64,000 nucleotides of DNA from Marmoricola sp. (GTDB lineage: Bacteria; Actinomycetota; Actinomycetes; Propionibacteriales; Nocardioidaceae), in contig JAOPYE010000029.1 in assembly GCA_025964775.1 (NCBI GenBank), positions 1 through 64,000 on the forward strand, written 5' to 3'. The position numbers and the translations under genes are program-made. The notes under the pieces were generated by a model. That model was not told where the DNA came from. It worked only from the letters and a program-made list of their open reading frames with translations, and ran no database searches. Within the stretch, counting starts at the first letter, position 1; every line of letters begins with the position of its first letter. This document shows positions 49,183 through 57,926 of the stretch, in pieces.

Positions 49183-51888
49183 ATGACCGCACGCCACACA
49201 CCACCGATCGCTGACGTCCTGCTCGCCGACGGGACGATCGCCTCTATCCGTTCCTTCGTGCCCGACGACGCTGCCGATCTGGTCGCACTGCACGACCTGG
49301 CCTCGGACGAATCGACCCGGATGCGCTTCTTCAGCCTCAACCGGCTGTCCGGTCACGCCTACACGGCGCGCCTGGTCGCCGGTCGACCCGAGGACCGGAT
49401 CGCGCTGGTGGCCCATCTGCACGGTGAGCTCGTCGGCCTGGCCACGGCCGAGATCGCCGGCGACTCGGCCGAGGTCTCCTTCCTGGTCTCCGACACGACG
49501 CACGGCGTCGGCGTGGGCACGCTGCTGCTCGAGCACCTGGCCGCCGCCGCGCGCGCGGGCGGCGTGCGCACCTTCACGGCCGATGTCCTGACCGAGAACC
49601 ATCCGATGCTCCGGGTGTTCGCCGATGCCGGCTTCGTCGCCACGAAACGGTCGCGCGGGACGACGACGACCTGGGAGATCAGCACGAGTCCGTCGGAGTC
49701 TGCGGTCGATGCCGCCGATCAGCGTGAACGCATCGCCGAGACGAGGTCGCTCGGCCCGATGCTGTACCCGCAGAGCGTCGCTGTCCTCGGTGCCCGCCGG
49801 GCGGGCGACGGCATCGGGAACGCCGTGCTCCGGTCGATCACCGACGGCGGGTTCACCGGCGCGACCTACGTGGTCCACCCTTCGGCCGAGGTGATCGGTG
49901 GACTGCCGGCGTACCGGTCGCTCGTCGACGTCCCCGGGCACGTCGATGTCGCCGTGGTCGCGGTTCCGGCGCGTCTGGTGCTCGACGCCGTGGCCGACGC
50001 GGCCGCAGCCGGCGCCTCCGCCGTGGTGGTCATCACCTCGGGTTTCGGAGAGCTCGGCCAGACCGGGACCGACCTCCAGCGCGGCATCCTCCAGCTCGCC
50101 CGCGATCACGACATGCGCCTGGTGGGGCCGAACTGCCTGGGACTGCTGTGCAACGACCCCGCGATCAGCCTCAACGCCACCTTCACCGGATCGGTGCCCC
50201 TGGCCGGTGGTTTGGCCATCGCCTCGCAGTCCGGGGGCGTGGGCATCGCCCTGCTCGACCAGGCGCGCGATCTGGGGATCGGCGTGCACTCCTTCGTGTC
50301 GCTGGGCAACCAGCCGGACGTCTGCGGCGCGGACCTCCTGGCTGCCTGGCAGGACGACCCGCGGGTGACCGTGGCCGCCCTGTACCTCGAGTCGTTCGGC
50401 ATGCCGAGGAAGTTCGCCCGTCTGGCCCGCCGGTTCAGCGAGCGCAAGCCGTTGCTCGCGGTGGTCGGCGGCAGGTCGGCCGGAGGTGCTCGGGCCGGCG
50501 CATCCCACACCGCTGCGGCGGCTACTCCCGCGATGGGCGTCGAGGCGCTCTTTGCCCAGGCCGGGGTGATCAGCTGCCGGACGACCGACGAGCTCGTCCA
50601 CGCGGCACGCCTGCTGACCGAGCAGCCGTTTCCCCACGGGGCACGCGTTGCCATCGTCAGCAACGCAGGTGGCCTGGCCATTCTCGCCGCCGACAGTGCC
50701 GACGAGATCGGCCTGGAGGTGCCTGAGCTGTCCGACGGGCTCAAGGCCGAGATCGGCCTGCACCTCAGCGGGACGATCGGCGTCGGCAACCCGATCGACC
50801 TGGGTGCTGCCGCTCAACCTGAGGACGTCGGCGCCGTCGTGGAGCTGCTCGCCAGCAGCATCGAGGTCGACGCGGTGCTCGTTGCCGTCGTGCCGACGAG
50901 CGTGTCGGATCCGGGCCCGGTCGTCGATGCGATCACCCGGGCGCGAAGAGCCGGCCCTGACAAACCGGTCCTGATCGTCGCGATGGGCGGACTCCGCGTC
51001 GAGCCCGACGACCTGCCTGAGGACCACCACGGTGTCACCGCCTACCGGACGTCCGAGGACGCTCTCAAGGCGCTCGCCCACGCGGCGCGGTACTCGGCCT
51101 GGCTGACCAGCCCGCGGGAGACCTGGGTCGAGGACGACCAGGACCGTGCGTACGCGGCACGCGCGATGGCCACGCGGTGGCTCGACACCAGTACCGGAGG
51201 GGACCTCTGGCTGGGACAGTCCGCGCAGACCGAGTTGCTCTCGCCGTACGGGATCACCCCGATCGGTGAACTCGTCTGCGGCCGCGCCGCCGTGGCGCAG
51301 GCTGCCGAACGAGTCGGCTACCCGGTCGTCCTCAAGGTCGCGGACCCCCAGGTGGTCCACAAGACCGACCGCGGCCTGGTTCGGGTAGGGGTCCGCTCCC
51401 CTGCCAGGGTGCTCACGGCCATCCGCGAGTTCGAGCTCGAGCTCCACGACGAGGACGTGCCGGTCCTGGTGCAACCCGTCCTGACCGGCGTCGAACTCGC
51501 GCTCGGACTGGTGCGCCACGAGACGTTCGGTCCGCTCATCATGGTCGCCGCGGGCGGTGTCGCGACCGACCTCTGGCAGGACCGCACGTTCCTGATGCCG
51601 CCGGTGACGTCGCGCGACGCTGCTCGCGCGCTGCGCTCGCTGCGGATCTGGCCGCTGCTCCAGGGTTACCGCGGGTCGGCAGCCCTCGACACGGCCAGTC
51701 TCGAGCAGCTGATCGTCAACCTCGGGCACCTGGCCGATGATGTGCCGGAGGTGTGCGAGCTCGACCTGAATCCCGTCATGGTCACCGAAGCAGGAGCCAG
51801 GGTCGTGGACGTGAAGGTCAGGCTCCACCCGACCTCGGCACCCGCTGGCCTCGTGCCCCGGCAGCTGAGCACCTCGGGGCATGGCTGA
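49183..51888 (+). CDS. GNAT acetyltransferase fused to an ADP-forming acyl-CoA ligase
   Basis: This protein has 901 residues from ATG 49183, chosen because GGAGGG lies 4 bases before it; an ATG at 49165 has no such site. The GNAT domain (about 10-165) has VSFLVSDTTHGVGVGTLLLEHL with the acetyl-CoA loop. The acyl-CoA synthetase (ADP-forming) part follows: CoA-binding domain (190-285), ligase domain with SQSGGVGIALLDQARDLGIG, the phospho-His segment GASHTAAAATPAMG (His442), and a C-terminal ATP-grasp (650-895). The order GNAT-first is the actinobacterial variant of Pat-type protein lysine acetyltransferases. Here the His is present, so ligase activity is possible. It may set protein acylation in the low-energy state. 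Confidence 0.88.
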   Translation: MTARHTPPIADVLLADGTIASIRSFVPDDAADLVALHDLASDESTRMRFFSLNRLSGHAYTARLVAGRPEDRIALVAHLHGELVGLATAEIAGDSAEVSFLVSDTTHGVGVGTLLLEHLAAAARAGGVRTFTADVLTENHPMLRVFADAGFVATKRSRGTTTTWEISTSPSESAVDAADQRERIAETRSLGPMLYPQSVAVLGARRAGDGIGNAVLRSITDGGFTGATYVVHPSAEVIGGLPAYRSLVDVPGHVDVAVVAVPARLVLDAVADAAAAGASAVVVITSGFGELGQTGTDLQRGILQLARDHDMRLVGPNCLGLLCNDPAISLNATFTGSVPLAGGLAIASQSGGVGIALLDQARDLGIGVHSFVSLGNQPDVCGADLLAAWQDDPRVTVAALYLESFGMPRKFARLARRFSERKPLLAVVGGRSAGGARAGASHTAAAATPAMGVEALFAQAGVISCRTTDELVHAARLLTEQPFPHGARVAIVSNAGGLAILAADSADEIGLEVPELSDGLKAEIGLHLSGTIGVGNPIDLGAAAQPEDVGAVVELLASSIEVDAVLVAVVPTSVSDPGPVVDAITRARRAGPDKPVLIVAMGGLRVEPDDLPEDHHGVTAYRTSEDALKALAHAARYSAWLTSPRETWVEDDQDRAYAARAMATRWLDTSTGGDLWLGQSAQTELLSPYGITPIGELVCGRAAVAQAAERVGYPVVLKVADPQVVHKTDRGLVRVGVRSPARVLTAIREFELELHDEDVPVLVQPVLTGVELALGLVRHETFGPLIMVAAGGVATDLWQDRTFLMPPVTSRDAARALRSLRIWPLLQGYRGSAALDTASLEQLIVNLGHLADDVPEVCELDLNPVMVTEAGARVVDVKVRLHPTSAPAGLVPRQLSTSGHG

Positions 51889-51918
51889 GAAACCTGCCCC
51901 TTCGGCCCTGCGACCTCA

Positions 51919-51932
51919 GGACCATCGGCACC
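51919..51932. promoter_or_regulatory. candidate DevR-type box 5 (PPOX copy 2)
   Basis: GGACCATCGGCACC lies 57-70 bases upstream of the second PPOX gene. GGACCATCGG is identical to ten bases of the cydA box at 60500-60509. Confidence 0.5.
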
Positions 51933-51988
51933 TGTGTCGCCGAGCCCGGTGCGACACGCTTGAAGGACACAAGAAAGGCAGGTGCGCC

Positions 51989-52438
51989 ATGGCCCAGCCA
52001 CACGAGCTCAGCGCTGACGAGTGCGACATGCTGCTGCGGTCCGGCATCGTCGGAAGGATCGCCATCACGACTCCGAGCGGTCCCCACATCGTCCCGGTCA
52101 ACTACTCCGTGGTCGACGACACGGTCATCGTGCGCACCGCCCCGTACAGCATCCTGGGGACCTACGGCATCAATGCCCCGCTGGCGTTCGAGGTGGACCA
52201 GTTCGACTACGAGTACTGGACCGGGTGGAGCGTCATGGCGCGCGGTCGAGGAGTGGCGATCGCCGATGCGGACGAGATCCAGCGGATCAACCAGGTCTGG
52301 TCCCCGCACCCGTGGGCTTCGGGACAGCGCAACCTCTACGTCGCCCTTCGCTGGACCGAGCTGACCGGCAGACGGCTCGGGCCGGCCATCGATCCTGCCC
52401 GTGACCTGCCTGTTCATCGGCAGGCGGCAGGCCTGTGA
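51989..52438 (+). CDS. pyridoxamine 5'-phosphate oxidase-fold protein (copy 2)
   Basis: This protein has 149 residues from ATG 51989. GRIAITTPSGPHIVPVNYSV, WTGWSVMARGRGVAI and HPWASGQRNLYVALRW are aligned motifs shared with the copy at 46265-46690, showing paralogy. It is coupled by a 4-base overlap (GTGA) to the short GAF kinase gene that follows. Possible roles are F420- or FMN-dependent reduction, or flavin binding. The upstream box at 51919-51932 suggests joint control with the rest of the island. Confidence 0.88.
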   Translation: MAQPHELSADECDMLLRSGIVGRIAITTPSGPHIVPVNYSVVDDTVIVRTAPYSILGTYGINAPLAFEVDQFDYEYWTGWSVMARGRGVAIADADEIQRINQVWSPHPWASGQRNLYVALRWTELTGRRLGPAIDPARDLPVHRQAAGL

Positions 52439-53946
52439 CCTCGGTGAACGAGCGGATCCGCATCAGCGCACCCGCTCTTCCGCACGAGGAGTTGTCCACG
52501 ACGACCGGGGCCCTGATGGGCGCGATCATGGCCATCTCCAGCGACCTGGACCTGCACAGCGTGCTCACCCGCCTCGTCGATGCAGCCGTCGACCTCACCG
52601 GGGCGGGGTACGGCGCACTAGGCGTGATCGGGAGCGACGGAACTCTCGCCGAGTTGATCACCACCGGCCTCGACGACGAGGAACGCACCCGGATCGCAGG
52701 CCTGATCACCCACCCGGTGACGGAGACCCTGCTCGACGTACCGATCAGGATCAGGGACGCGGTCTTCGGGAACCTCTACCTCACCGAGAAGCCGGGCGGT
52801 CGGCACTTCACCCACCAGGACCAGGTTCTCGTCGAGACGCTGGCGAAGGCCGCAGGCCTGGTCATCGAGAACGCCCGTGCGTACGGGCTGAGCGAACGTC
52901 GCCGGCACTGGCTCGAAGCCTCGGCCGAGCTGGCCGACGCGCTCCAGCCGCCCATCACGATCGAGACCGCGCTCGACGAGATCGCGCAACGCTCCCGCGC
53001 CGCTGCCCGCGCGTTCGCCTCCGCGGTCGTCCAGTTCCCCGCCGGCGACCACCCGGTGATCAGCGCCCATGACGGGCCCCCAGGCACCGACGTCACCGAG
53101 ATCGTCCGCAGCGTGATCGACGAAGCCAGGGTGGCCGACACCCAGGCAGTGGCCCTGGCGGTCGAGCTCGGTGACCGCCATGCGCTCGTCCTGCCGCTGC
53201 GCGCCCACCTGGCAGATCCGGGCGTCCTGCTGATGGTGTTCGACCGGCCGCTGGGTTCGGCCGGGCTGGACGAACGAGAATTCCTGGCGGCCTTCGCCGA
53301 TCAGGCCGGTCTGGCCGTCGACCGGGCCCAGGCGTTCTCGGATCGAGACCAGCACGCGGTCGTGTCGGAGCGGGCGCGGATCGCCCGCGATCTCCACGAC
53401 GTCGTCATCCAGCGCCTGTTCGCCGCCGGCCTCCGACTGGAGGGGTTTCGCAAGGCTCCGGTCCTCAGCGACGTCGAGGCGACGCTCGGCGGCGTCGTCA
53501 GCGATCTGGACCTCACGATCCGCGACATCCGGTCGACCATCTTCGGCCTTCAGCAGCACACCCACGGACTGCTGCGATCCGAGGTCTCAGCCCTGCTCGA
53601 CGAGTACACCGCGGTACTCGGCTTCGCTCCGGCGCTGCGCACCCACGGTCCGCTCGATCTCCTCGTCGGTCAGCACGTCACCGAGCAGCTGATGGCCGTC
53701 CTGCGGGAAGGCCTCTCGAACGTCGCACGCCATGCTCGTGCCACGGACGTCGTCGTCGAGATCGCCGCGTCGAACGACGAGGTCGTCCTGCGCGTCATCG
53801 ACGGTGGGATCGGCATCCCCGAGCACCGCACCGAGAGCGGGCTGAAGAACGCGCGCGACCGCGCGATCCTCGTGGGAGGCGTTCTCGACGTGACGCCCAA
53901 CGTCGGCCCGGGCACCACGCTCACCTGGCGCGCGCCGCTGACATGA
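52435..53946 (+). CDS. GAF-domain sensor histidine kinase with shortened first GAF domain
   Basis: This protein has 503 residues from GTG 52435. HisKA_3 reads SERARIARDLHDVVIQRLFAAG (His321), and HATPase_c ends with IDGGIGIP. The second GAF domain is full length. The first matches GAF-A of the kinase at 47316 up to ITTGLDDEER and again from VPIRIRDAVFGNLYLTEK, but about 35 residues between, including the HPPMHTFLG segment, are absent, so it should not bind heme the same way. It may respond to a different input or act as an insulated partner. It converges on the DevR-like gene with a 10-base gap. Confidence 0.88.
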   Translation: MTSVNERIRISAPALPHEELSTTTGALMGAIMAISSDLDLHSVLTRLVDAAVDLTGAGYGALGVIGSDGTLAELITTGLDDEERTRIAGLITHPVTETLLDVPIRIRDAVFGNLYLTEKPGGRHFTHQDQVLVETLAKAAGLVIENARAYGLSERRRHWLEASAELADALQPPITIETALDEIAQRSRAAARAFASAVVQFPAGDHPVISAHDGPPGTDVTEIVRSVIDEARVADTQAVALAVELGDRHALVLPLRAHLADPGVLLMVFDRPLGSAGLDEREFLAAFADQAGLAVDRAQAFSDRDQHAVVSERARIARDLHDVVIQRLFAAGLRLEGFRKAPVLSDVEATLGGVVSDLDLTIRDIRSTIFGLQQHTHGLLRSEVSALLDEYTAVLGFAPALRTHGPLDLLVGQHVTEQLMAVLREGLSNVARHARATDVVVEIAASNDEVVLRVIDGGIGIPEHRTESGLKNARDRAILVGGVLDVTPNVGPGTTLTWRAPLT

Positions 53947-53956
53947 GCGGCGCCGG

Positions 53957-54607
53957 TCAGCCGGCGTCGAGCAGCTTGGCGGCGATCACGGCAGCCTGGG
54001 TACGACGTTCGACCCCGAGCTTGGACAGGACGCTCGACACGTAGTTCTTGACCGTCTTCTCGGCCAGGAACATGCGTTCGCCGATCTCCTTGTTGGTGAG
54101 GCCCTCGGTGATGAACTCGAGCAGCTTCATCTCCTGCTCGGTCAGGTCGGCGAGCTCGGGGGCCGTCGTCGAGGGGTTGCGGACCCGGTCGAGGACGCGA
54201 GCCGTCAGTGCGGGGTCGATCAGCGACTGACCGGCGGCGACGTGCCTGATCGCGCTGAGGAGATCGGAGCTCTTGATCTCCTTCAGGACGTAGCCCGCGG
54301 CCCCGGCCATGATCGCCGAGAACAGCGCCTCGTCGTCGTCGTAGGAGGTCAGGATGAGCGCGTTGATGGTGGCGTCGACGGCACGCACCGTTCGACAGAC
54401 CTCGATCCCGGACCCGTCCGGAAGTCGGGCGTCGAGGATCGCGACGTCCGGGCGCAGGGCCGGGATCCGGTTGGCGGCATCAACGGCCGACCCGGATTCA
54501 CCGACCACCTCGATGTCGCCGGCTGCTTCCAGGAAGGTTCTGATGCCCTGCCGCACGATTTCGTGGTCGTCGAGCAGGTAGACGCGGATCTTCTCGCTCT
54601 CAGCCAT
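53957..54607 (-). CDS. DevR/NarL-family response regulator
   Basis: This protein has 216 residues from ATG 54605-54607. The receiver domain has YLLDDHEIVRQ and VAILDARLPDGSGIEVCR (Asp59); the conserved Thr (LILTSYDDD) and Lys109 (YVLKEI) are kept. The C-terminal LuxR HTH reads LTEQEMKLLEFITEGLTNKE, KTVKNYVSSVLSKLGVERR, with the DevR-like KTVKNYVS helix. It overlaps the end of cydDC by 8 bases, so it should be co-transcribed with the cytochrome bd genes. It is the natural partner of the two nearby GAF kinases and the candidate binder of the GGNCC dyads. Confidence 0.92.
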   Translation of the reverse strand: MAESEKIRVYLLDDHEIVRQGIRTFLEAAGDIEVVGESGSAVDAANRIPALRPDVAILDARLPDGSGIEVCRTVRAVDATINALILTSYDDDEALFSAIMAGAAGYVLKEIKSSDLLSAIRHVAAGQSLIDPALTARVLDRVRNPSTTAPELADLTEQEMKLLEFITEGLTNKEIGERMFLAEKTVKNYVSSVLSKLGVERRTQAAVIAAKLLDAG

Positions 54608-57600
54608 GGTTCAACAGTCCCACGTCCTGCGCCGATATACAGCCGCCGAGGTCAAGAACACGGTCCATGCGTTCCAGACCGACCTCGCTGTGGGTGATCC
54701 ACACGACGGTGCGCCCGTCGGCGGCGTCCAGCAGGTCCGCGGCCAGACCGCGTGCAGTCGCTTGGTCCAGATGGGCCACCGGCTCGTCGAGGACGAGGAT
54801 CGGCTGGTCGGCCAGAAGCGACCGGGCCAGTCCCAGACGGGCGCGTTCTCCGCCCGACAACGCCGCGTGCCCGTCGCCTATCCAGGTGTCGAGTCCTTCG
54901 GGAAGCTCCGCGACCCAGGTGCCGAGGTGAGCAGCATCGAGGGCCGAGCGGACCTCCGCGTCGCTTGCCCCAGGCCTGGCCAGGCGGACGTTCTCCCGCA
55001 GAGTGCTCGCGAACACGTACGGGTCGTCGTCGACGTAGCCGACCGTACGGCGAACGTCGTCCAGCGGCAGGGTGGCGAGGGCTGCACCACCCAGCTCGAT
55101 CGGCCCGGCGAGAGGGTCGATGAACCGGATCAGGGCGGCGGCCAGGGTGCTCTTGCCCGAACCGCTCGGCCCGACCACGCCGAGCTTCGCGCCCTCGACG
55201 ACGTCGAGGGTCAGACTCGGCACGACCACGGTGCCGTCCCAACCCAGGACGACCCGGTCGGCGCGCAGCGCGTGGGTGGACGGCAGCACGACGGGAGACG
55301 CAGGTTCCGAGACCGCCGGCGTCATCGCCCGGTACGCGTCGAGGCGTTCGCGGGCCGCGCGCGCCCGCGGGACCGAGCCCCCAGCGTCCACCACGCCGAG
55401 CGCGACGTCGGTGAGGGCAACGGGGACCAGCAGGAGGAGGGCGAGTCCGGGACCGGACACGGCGCCGCGGGACAGCGCGTCCGTGCCGACGACGGCCACC
55501 GCGGTCACGGCAGCGAGCCCCGACAGCTGGATCGCCGCGCGGGCACTGGTCAGCGTCCGCGCCACGGCGCGTCTCGCCGATCCCAGGAGGTGGTTGAGGT
55601 CGACCACCTGGTCGAGAACGATGCGCTGGGCCTGCCACATCCGCAGCTCGGGCGCCAGGTGCGCAGCCTCCAGCATGGTCTCTGACAGCCGTGCCCGGCT
55701 GGCGACAATGTCGCGCTCCGGGCGCCCCGAGCCGACCCGTGCGATCAGGTACGCCAGGCCTGCACCGGCGATGGAGGTGGCGCCGATCAGCAGACCGGCC
55801 GCGGGGAGGATCAGGCTGCAGGTCGCAGCGGCCACCGCGGCAACTGCCGCATAGGTCCGGATCGGGAGCTTGATGCGGAGCTGGTCGTCGACGACCGCAT
55901 CCACGTCGTCGACGATCGAGGCCAGCACGTCTCCGCGGCGCCTGCCCAGCCGGCCGGGCGTGAGTGGTACGACGGCGTCGTACACGCTGACGCGCTCGTC
56001 GGCCAGGAGCTTCAGGGCGGCGTCGTGGGAACGCAGCCGTTCGACGTACCGGAACACGGGTCGGCCCAGGCCGAAGGCGCGCACTCCGACGATGGCCACC
56101 AGGAGGGTCAGCGTCGCCGGGTGGGCCGATGCCTTGACGATCAGCCACCCGGCCGTTGCGGTCAGTGCAACGCCGGAGAGGGACGCCAGGACGCCGAGGC
56201 AGGTGCTGAGCACGAACCGTGGCCGCGCAGGTCGTTCCTCGACCTCGATCGGTACGACGAGCGGCGCGGCTGGACCGGTGGGCCGACCTGCGACCACTCG
56301 GGACCGAGGACCGGTCTCGCCTCGGCCCAGGGCCGGGATGCTGATCACCTGGTCGGCGATCGCCAGCACAGCCGGGTCGTGGGCGACGACGACCACGGCG
56401 GCGACGGTCGAGAGCTCAACGATGACGTCGAGGAGGACCTGCTGGGTGACGGGGTCGAGATGGGCCGTCGGTTCGTCGAGGAGGACCCAGGGCCGTGCCG
56501 CGACGATGACCCGAGCCAGCGCGAGGCGGGCCCGTTCTCCGGCGGAGAAGTTCGTGCCGTCCTCGCCGACGACCGCGCTGAGGCCGCCCAGGCTGGCGAT
56601 GCGCTCGGCGAGCGCGACCCTGGTCAACGCGTCCCACACCTCAGAGTCGGTGGCTCGGGGTGCGCCCAGGCGGAGGTTGTCGGCAACGGTGCCGTTCAGG
56701 AACACCGGGCGCTGAGGCAGCCAGGCAACCTGGGACTGCCGGACCGCTGAGGCGGTCGGGAGCCCGTCGACCGTCACGGTCCCGCTCGTGGGGGCCAGGA
56801 GACCGGCGAGGAGGGCCAGCAGGGTGGACTTGCCGGAACCAGACGGGCCGACGACGACGGTGACGGACTCCGGTGCCGTGGCGAAGGTCAGGTCTTCCAG
56901 GGTCGGGGAGGTCCGGCCGGGGTAGTTGAAACGGAGGTTCGTTGCCCGCAGGACGTGGTCGGGCCGCGCAACCCGGGACCATCCGGGGGTCGGCTCCAGG
57001 TCCGGCAGTGTGCTCATCTGCTCGAAGGTCGCGACGCCCTCGGCGGCGGCGTGGAACTCGGCGCCGACCCGGCGCAGCGGCCAGTACGCCTCCGGGGCCA
57101 GGAGCAGCACGACGAGCGCTGTCCTGAGATCGAGGTGCCCGGCAGCAAGGCGGACGCCGACCACCACGGCGACCAGGGCCACGGACAGGGTCGCGACGAG
57201 CTCGAGGACGGCCGAGGACGCGAACGCGATCCGCAGGGTCCGCAGGGTTGCCTGCCTGTACTTGTTCGTGACCGTGCGGATCGTGTCCGACTGCGCGCGA
57301 GCACGGCGGAACGCGACCAGGGTCGGCAGGCCCTTCATCACATCGACGAAGTGTCCGGACAGTGAAGCCATCGCCCGCCACTGCGCTTCGGCCCGGTCGC
57401 GCGTGGCGAGCCCGACCAACGCACCGAAGACCGGGATCAGCGGCAGGGTGGCCAGCACGATGCCGGCACTGAGCAGGTCCTGGGTCGCGATCACGGCCAC
57501 GGTCAGCAACGGGAGGACCCCGGCGAGGACGAGCGTGGGCAGGTAGCGCGTCAGGTACGGCTCGGCTGCCGACACGCCCCGGGTCGCGAGGGCTGCCGTC

Positions 57601-57926
57601 TCGCCTTCGCTCAGAGCCGGGACGCCGCCGGCGAGTACTGCGGTGGCGATCGTGGTGCGCATGCTCGCGCTGACCCGGGCCGCAGCGTGGGCGGACGCGA
57701 TGTCGGAGATCGCACCCACGGCCACCTTCGACGCCACCACGACCGCGAGGGCGACCAGCGGCCCGACAAGGCTGGTGCGTCCGACGGCGGCCACGATGAC
57801 CGCCGTGAGCGCAAAGGCCTGGCCGATCACCAGCACGCTCGACACCAGACCCGACCCGACCATCAGGCCCAGCGGCGTCCTGGCCGGGGCCAGCTGCGCC
57901 AGGACGCGCGGATCGGTCGGCTTCAC
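54600..57926 (-). CDS. cydDC: CydDC fused ABC exporter for cytochrome bd assembly
   Basis: This protein has 1108 residues from GTG 57924-57926, overlapping the cydB stop by 4 bases. Two exporter halves are joined: CydD-type with a membrane domain (about 15-300) and an NBD with VVGPSGSGKSTLLALLAG and FSAGERARLALARVI; CydC-type with a membrane domain (about 540-820) and NBD with VVGPSGSGKSTLAAALI and LSGGERARLGLARSLLA. Both D-loops/Walker B (VLLDEPTAHLD, LVLDEPVAHLD) look intact. It exports cysteine/glutathione-type thiols needed for bd oxidase maturation. The single-chain form replaces separate cydD and cydC. Confidence 0.93.
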   Translation of the reverse strand: MKPTDPRVLAQLAPARTPLGLMVGSGLVSSVLVIGQAFALTAVIVAAVGRTSLVGPLVALAVVVASKVAVGAISDIASAHAAARVSASMRTTIATAVLAGGVPALSEGETAALATRGVSAAEPYLTRYLPTLVLAGVLPLLTVAVIATQDLLSAGIVLATLPLIPVFGALVGLATRDRAEAQWRAMASLSGHFVDVMKGLPTLVAFRRARAQSDTIRTVTNKYRQATLRTLRIAFASSAVLELVATLSVALVAVVVGVRLAAGHLDLRTALVVLLLAPEAYWPLRRVGAEFHAAAEGVATFEQMSTLPDLEPTPGWSRVARPDHVLRATNLRFNYPGRTSPTLEDLTFATAPESVTVVVGPSGSGKSTLLALLAGLLAPTSGTVTVDGLPTASAVRQSQVAWLPQRPVFLNGTVADNLRLGAPRATDSEVWDALTRVALAERIASLGGLSAVVGEDGTNFSAGERARLALARVIVAARPWVLLDEPTAHLDPVTQQVLLDVIVELSTVAAVVVVAHDPAVLAIADQVISIPALGRGETGPRSRVVAGRPTGPAAPLVVPIEVEERPARPRFVLSTCLGVLASLSGVALTATAGWLIVKASAHPATLTLLVAIVGVRAFGLGRPVFRYVERLRSHDAALKLLADERVSVYDAVVPLTPGRLGRRRGDVLASIVDDVDAVVDDQLRIKLPIRTYAAVAAVAAATCSLILPAAGLLIGATSIAGAGLAYLIARVGSGRPERDIVASRARLSETMLEAAHLAPELRMWQAQRIVLDQVVDLNHLLGSARRAVARTLTSARAAIQLSGLAAVTAVAVVGTDALSRGAVSGPGLALLLLVPVALTDVALGVVDAGGSVPRARAARERLDAYRAMTPAVSEPASPVVLPSTHALRADRVVLGWDGTVVVPSLTLDVVEGAKLGVVGPSGSGKSTLAAALIRFIDPLAGPIELGGAALATLPLDDVRRTVGYVDDDPYVFASTLRENVRLARPGASDAEVRSALDAAHLGTWVAELPEGLDTWIGDGHAALSGGERARLGLARSLLADQPILVLDEPVAHLDQATARGLAADLLDAADGRTVVWITHSEVGLERMDRVLDLGGCISAQDVGLLNHG

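Noticed and set aside
49042..51882. Open frame of about 946 codons on the minus strand opposite the GNAT-ligase gene
   Set aside because: Its protein is low-complexity Arg/Gly/His/Asp-rich and lacks any domain; it mirrors the plus-strand GNAT-ligase whose motifs are complete. Long antisense frames are expected at this GC content.
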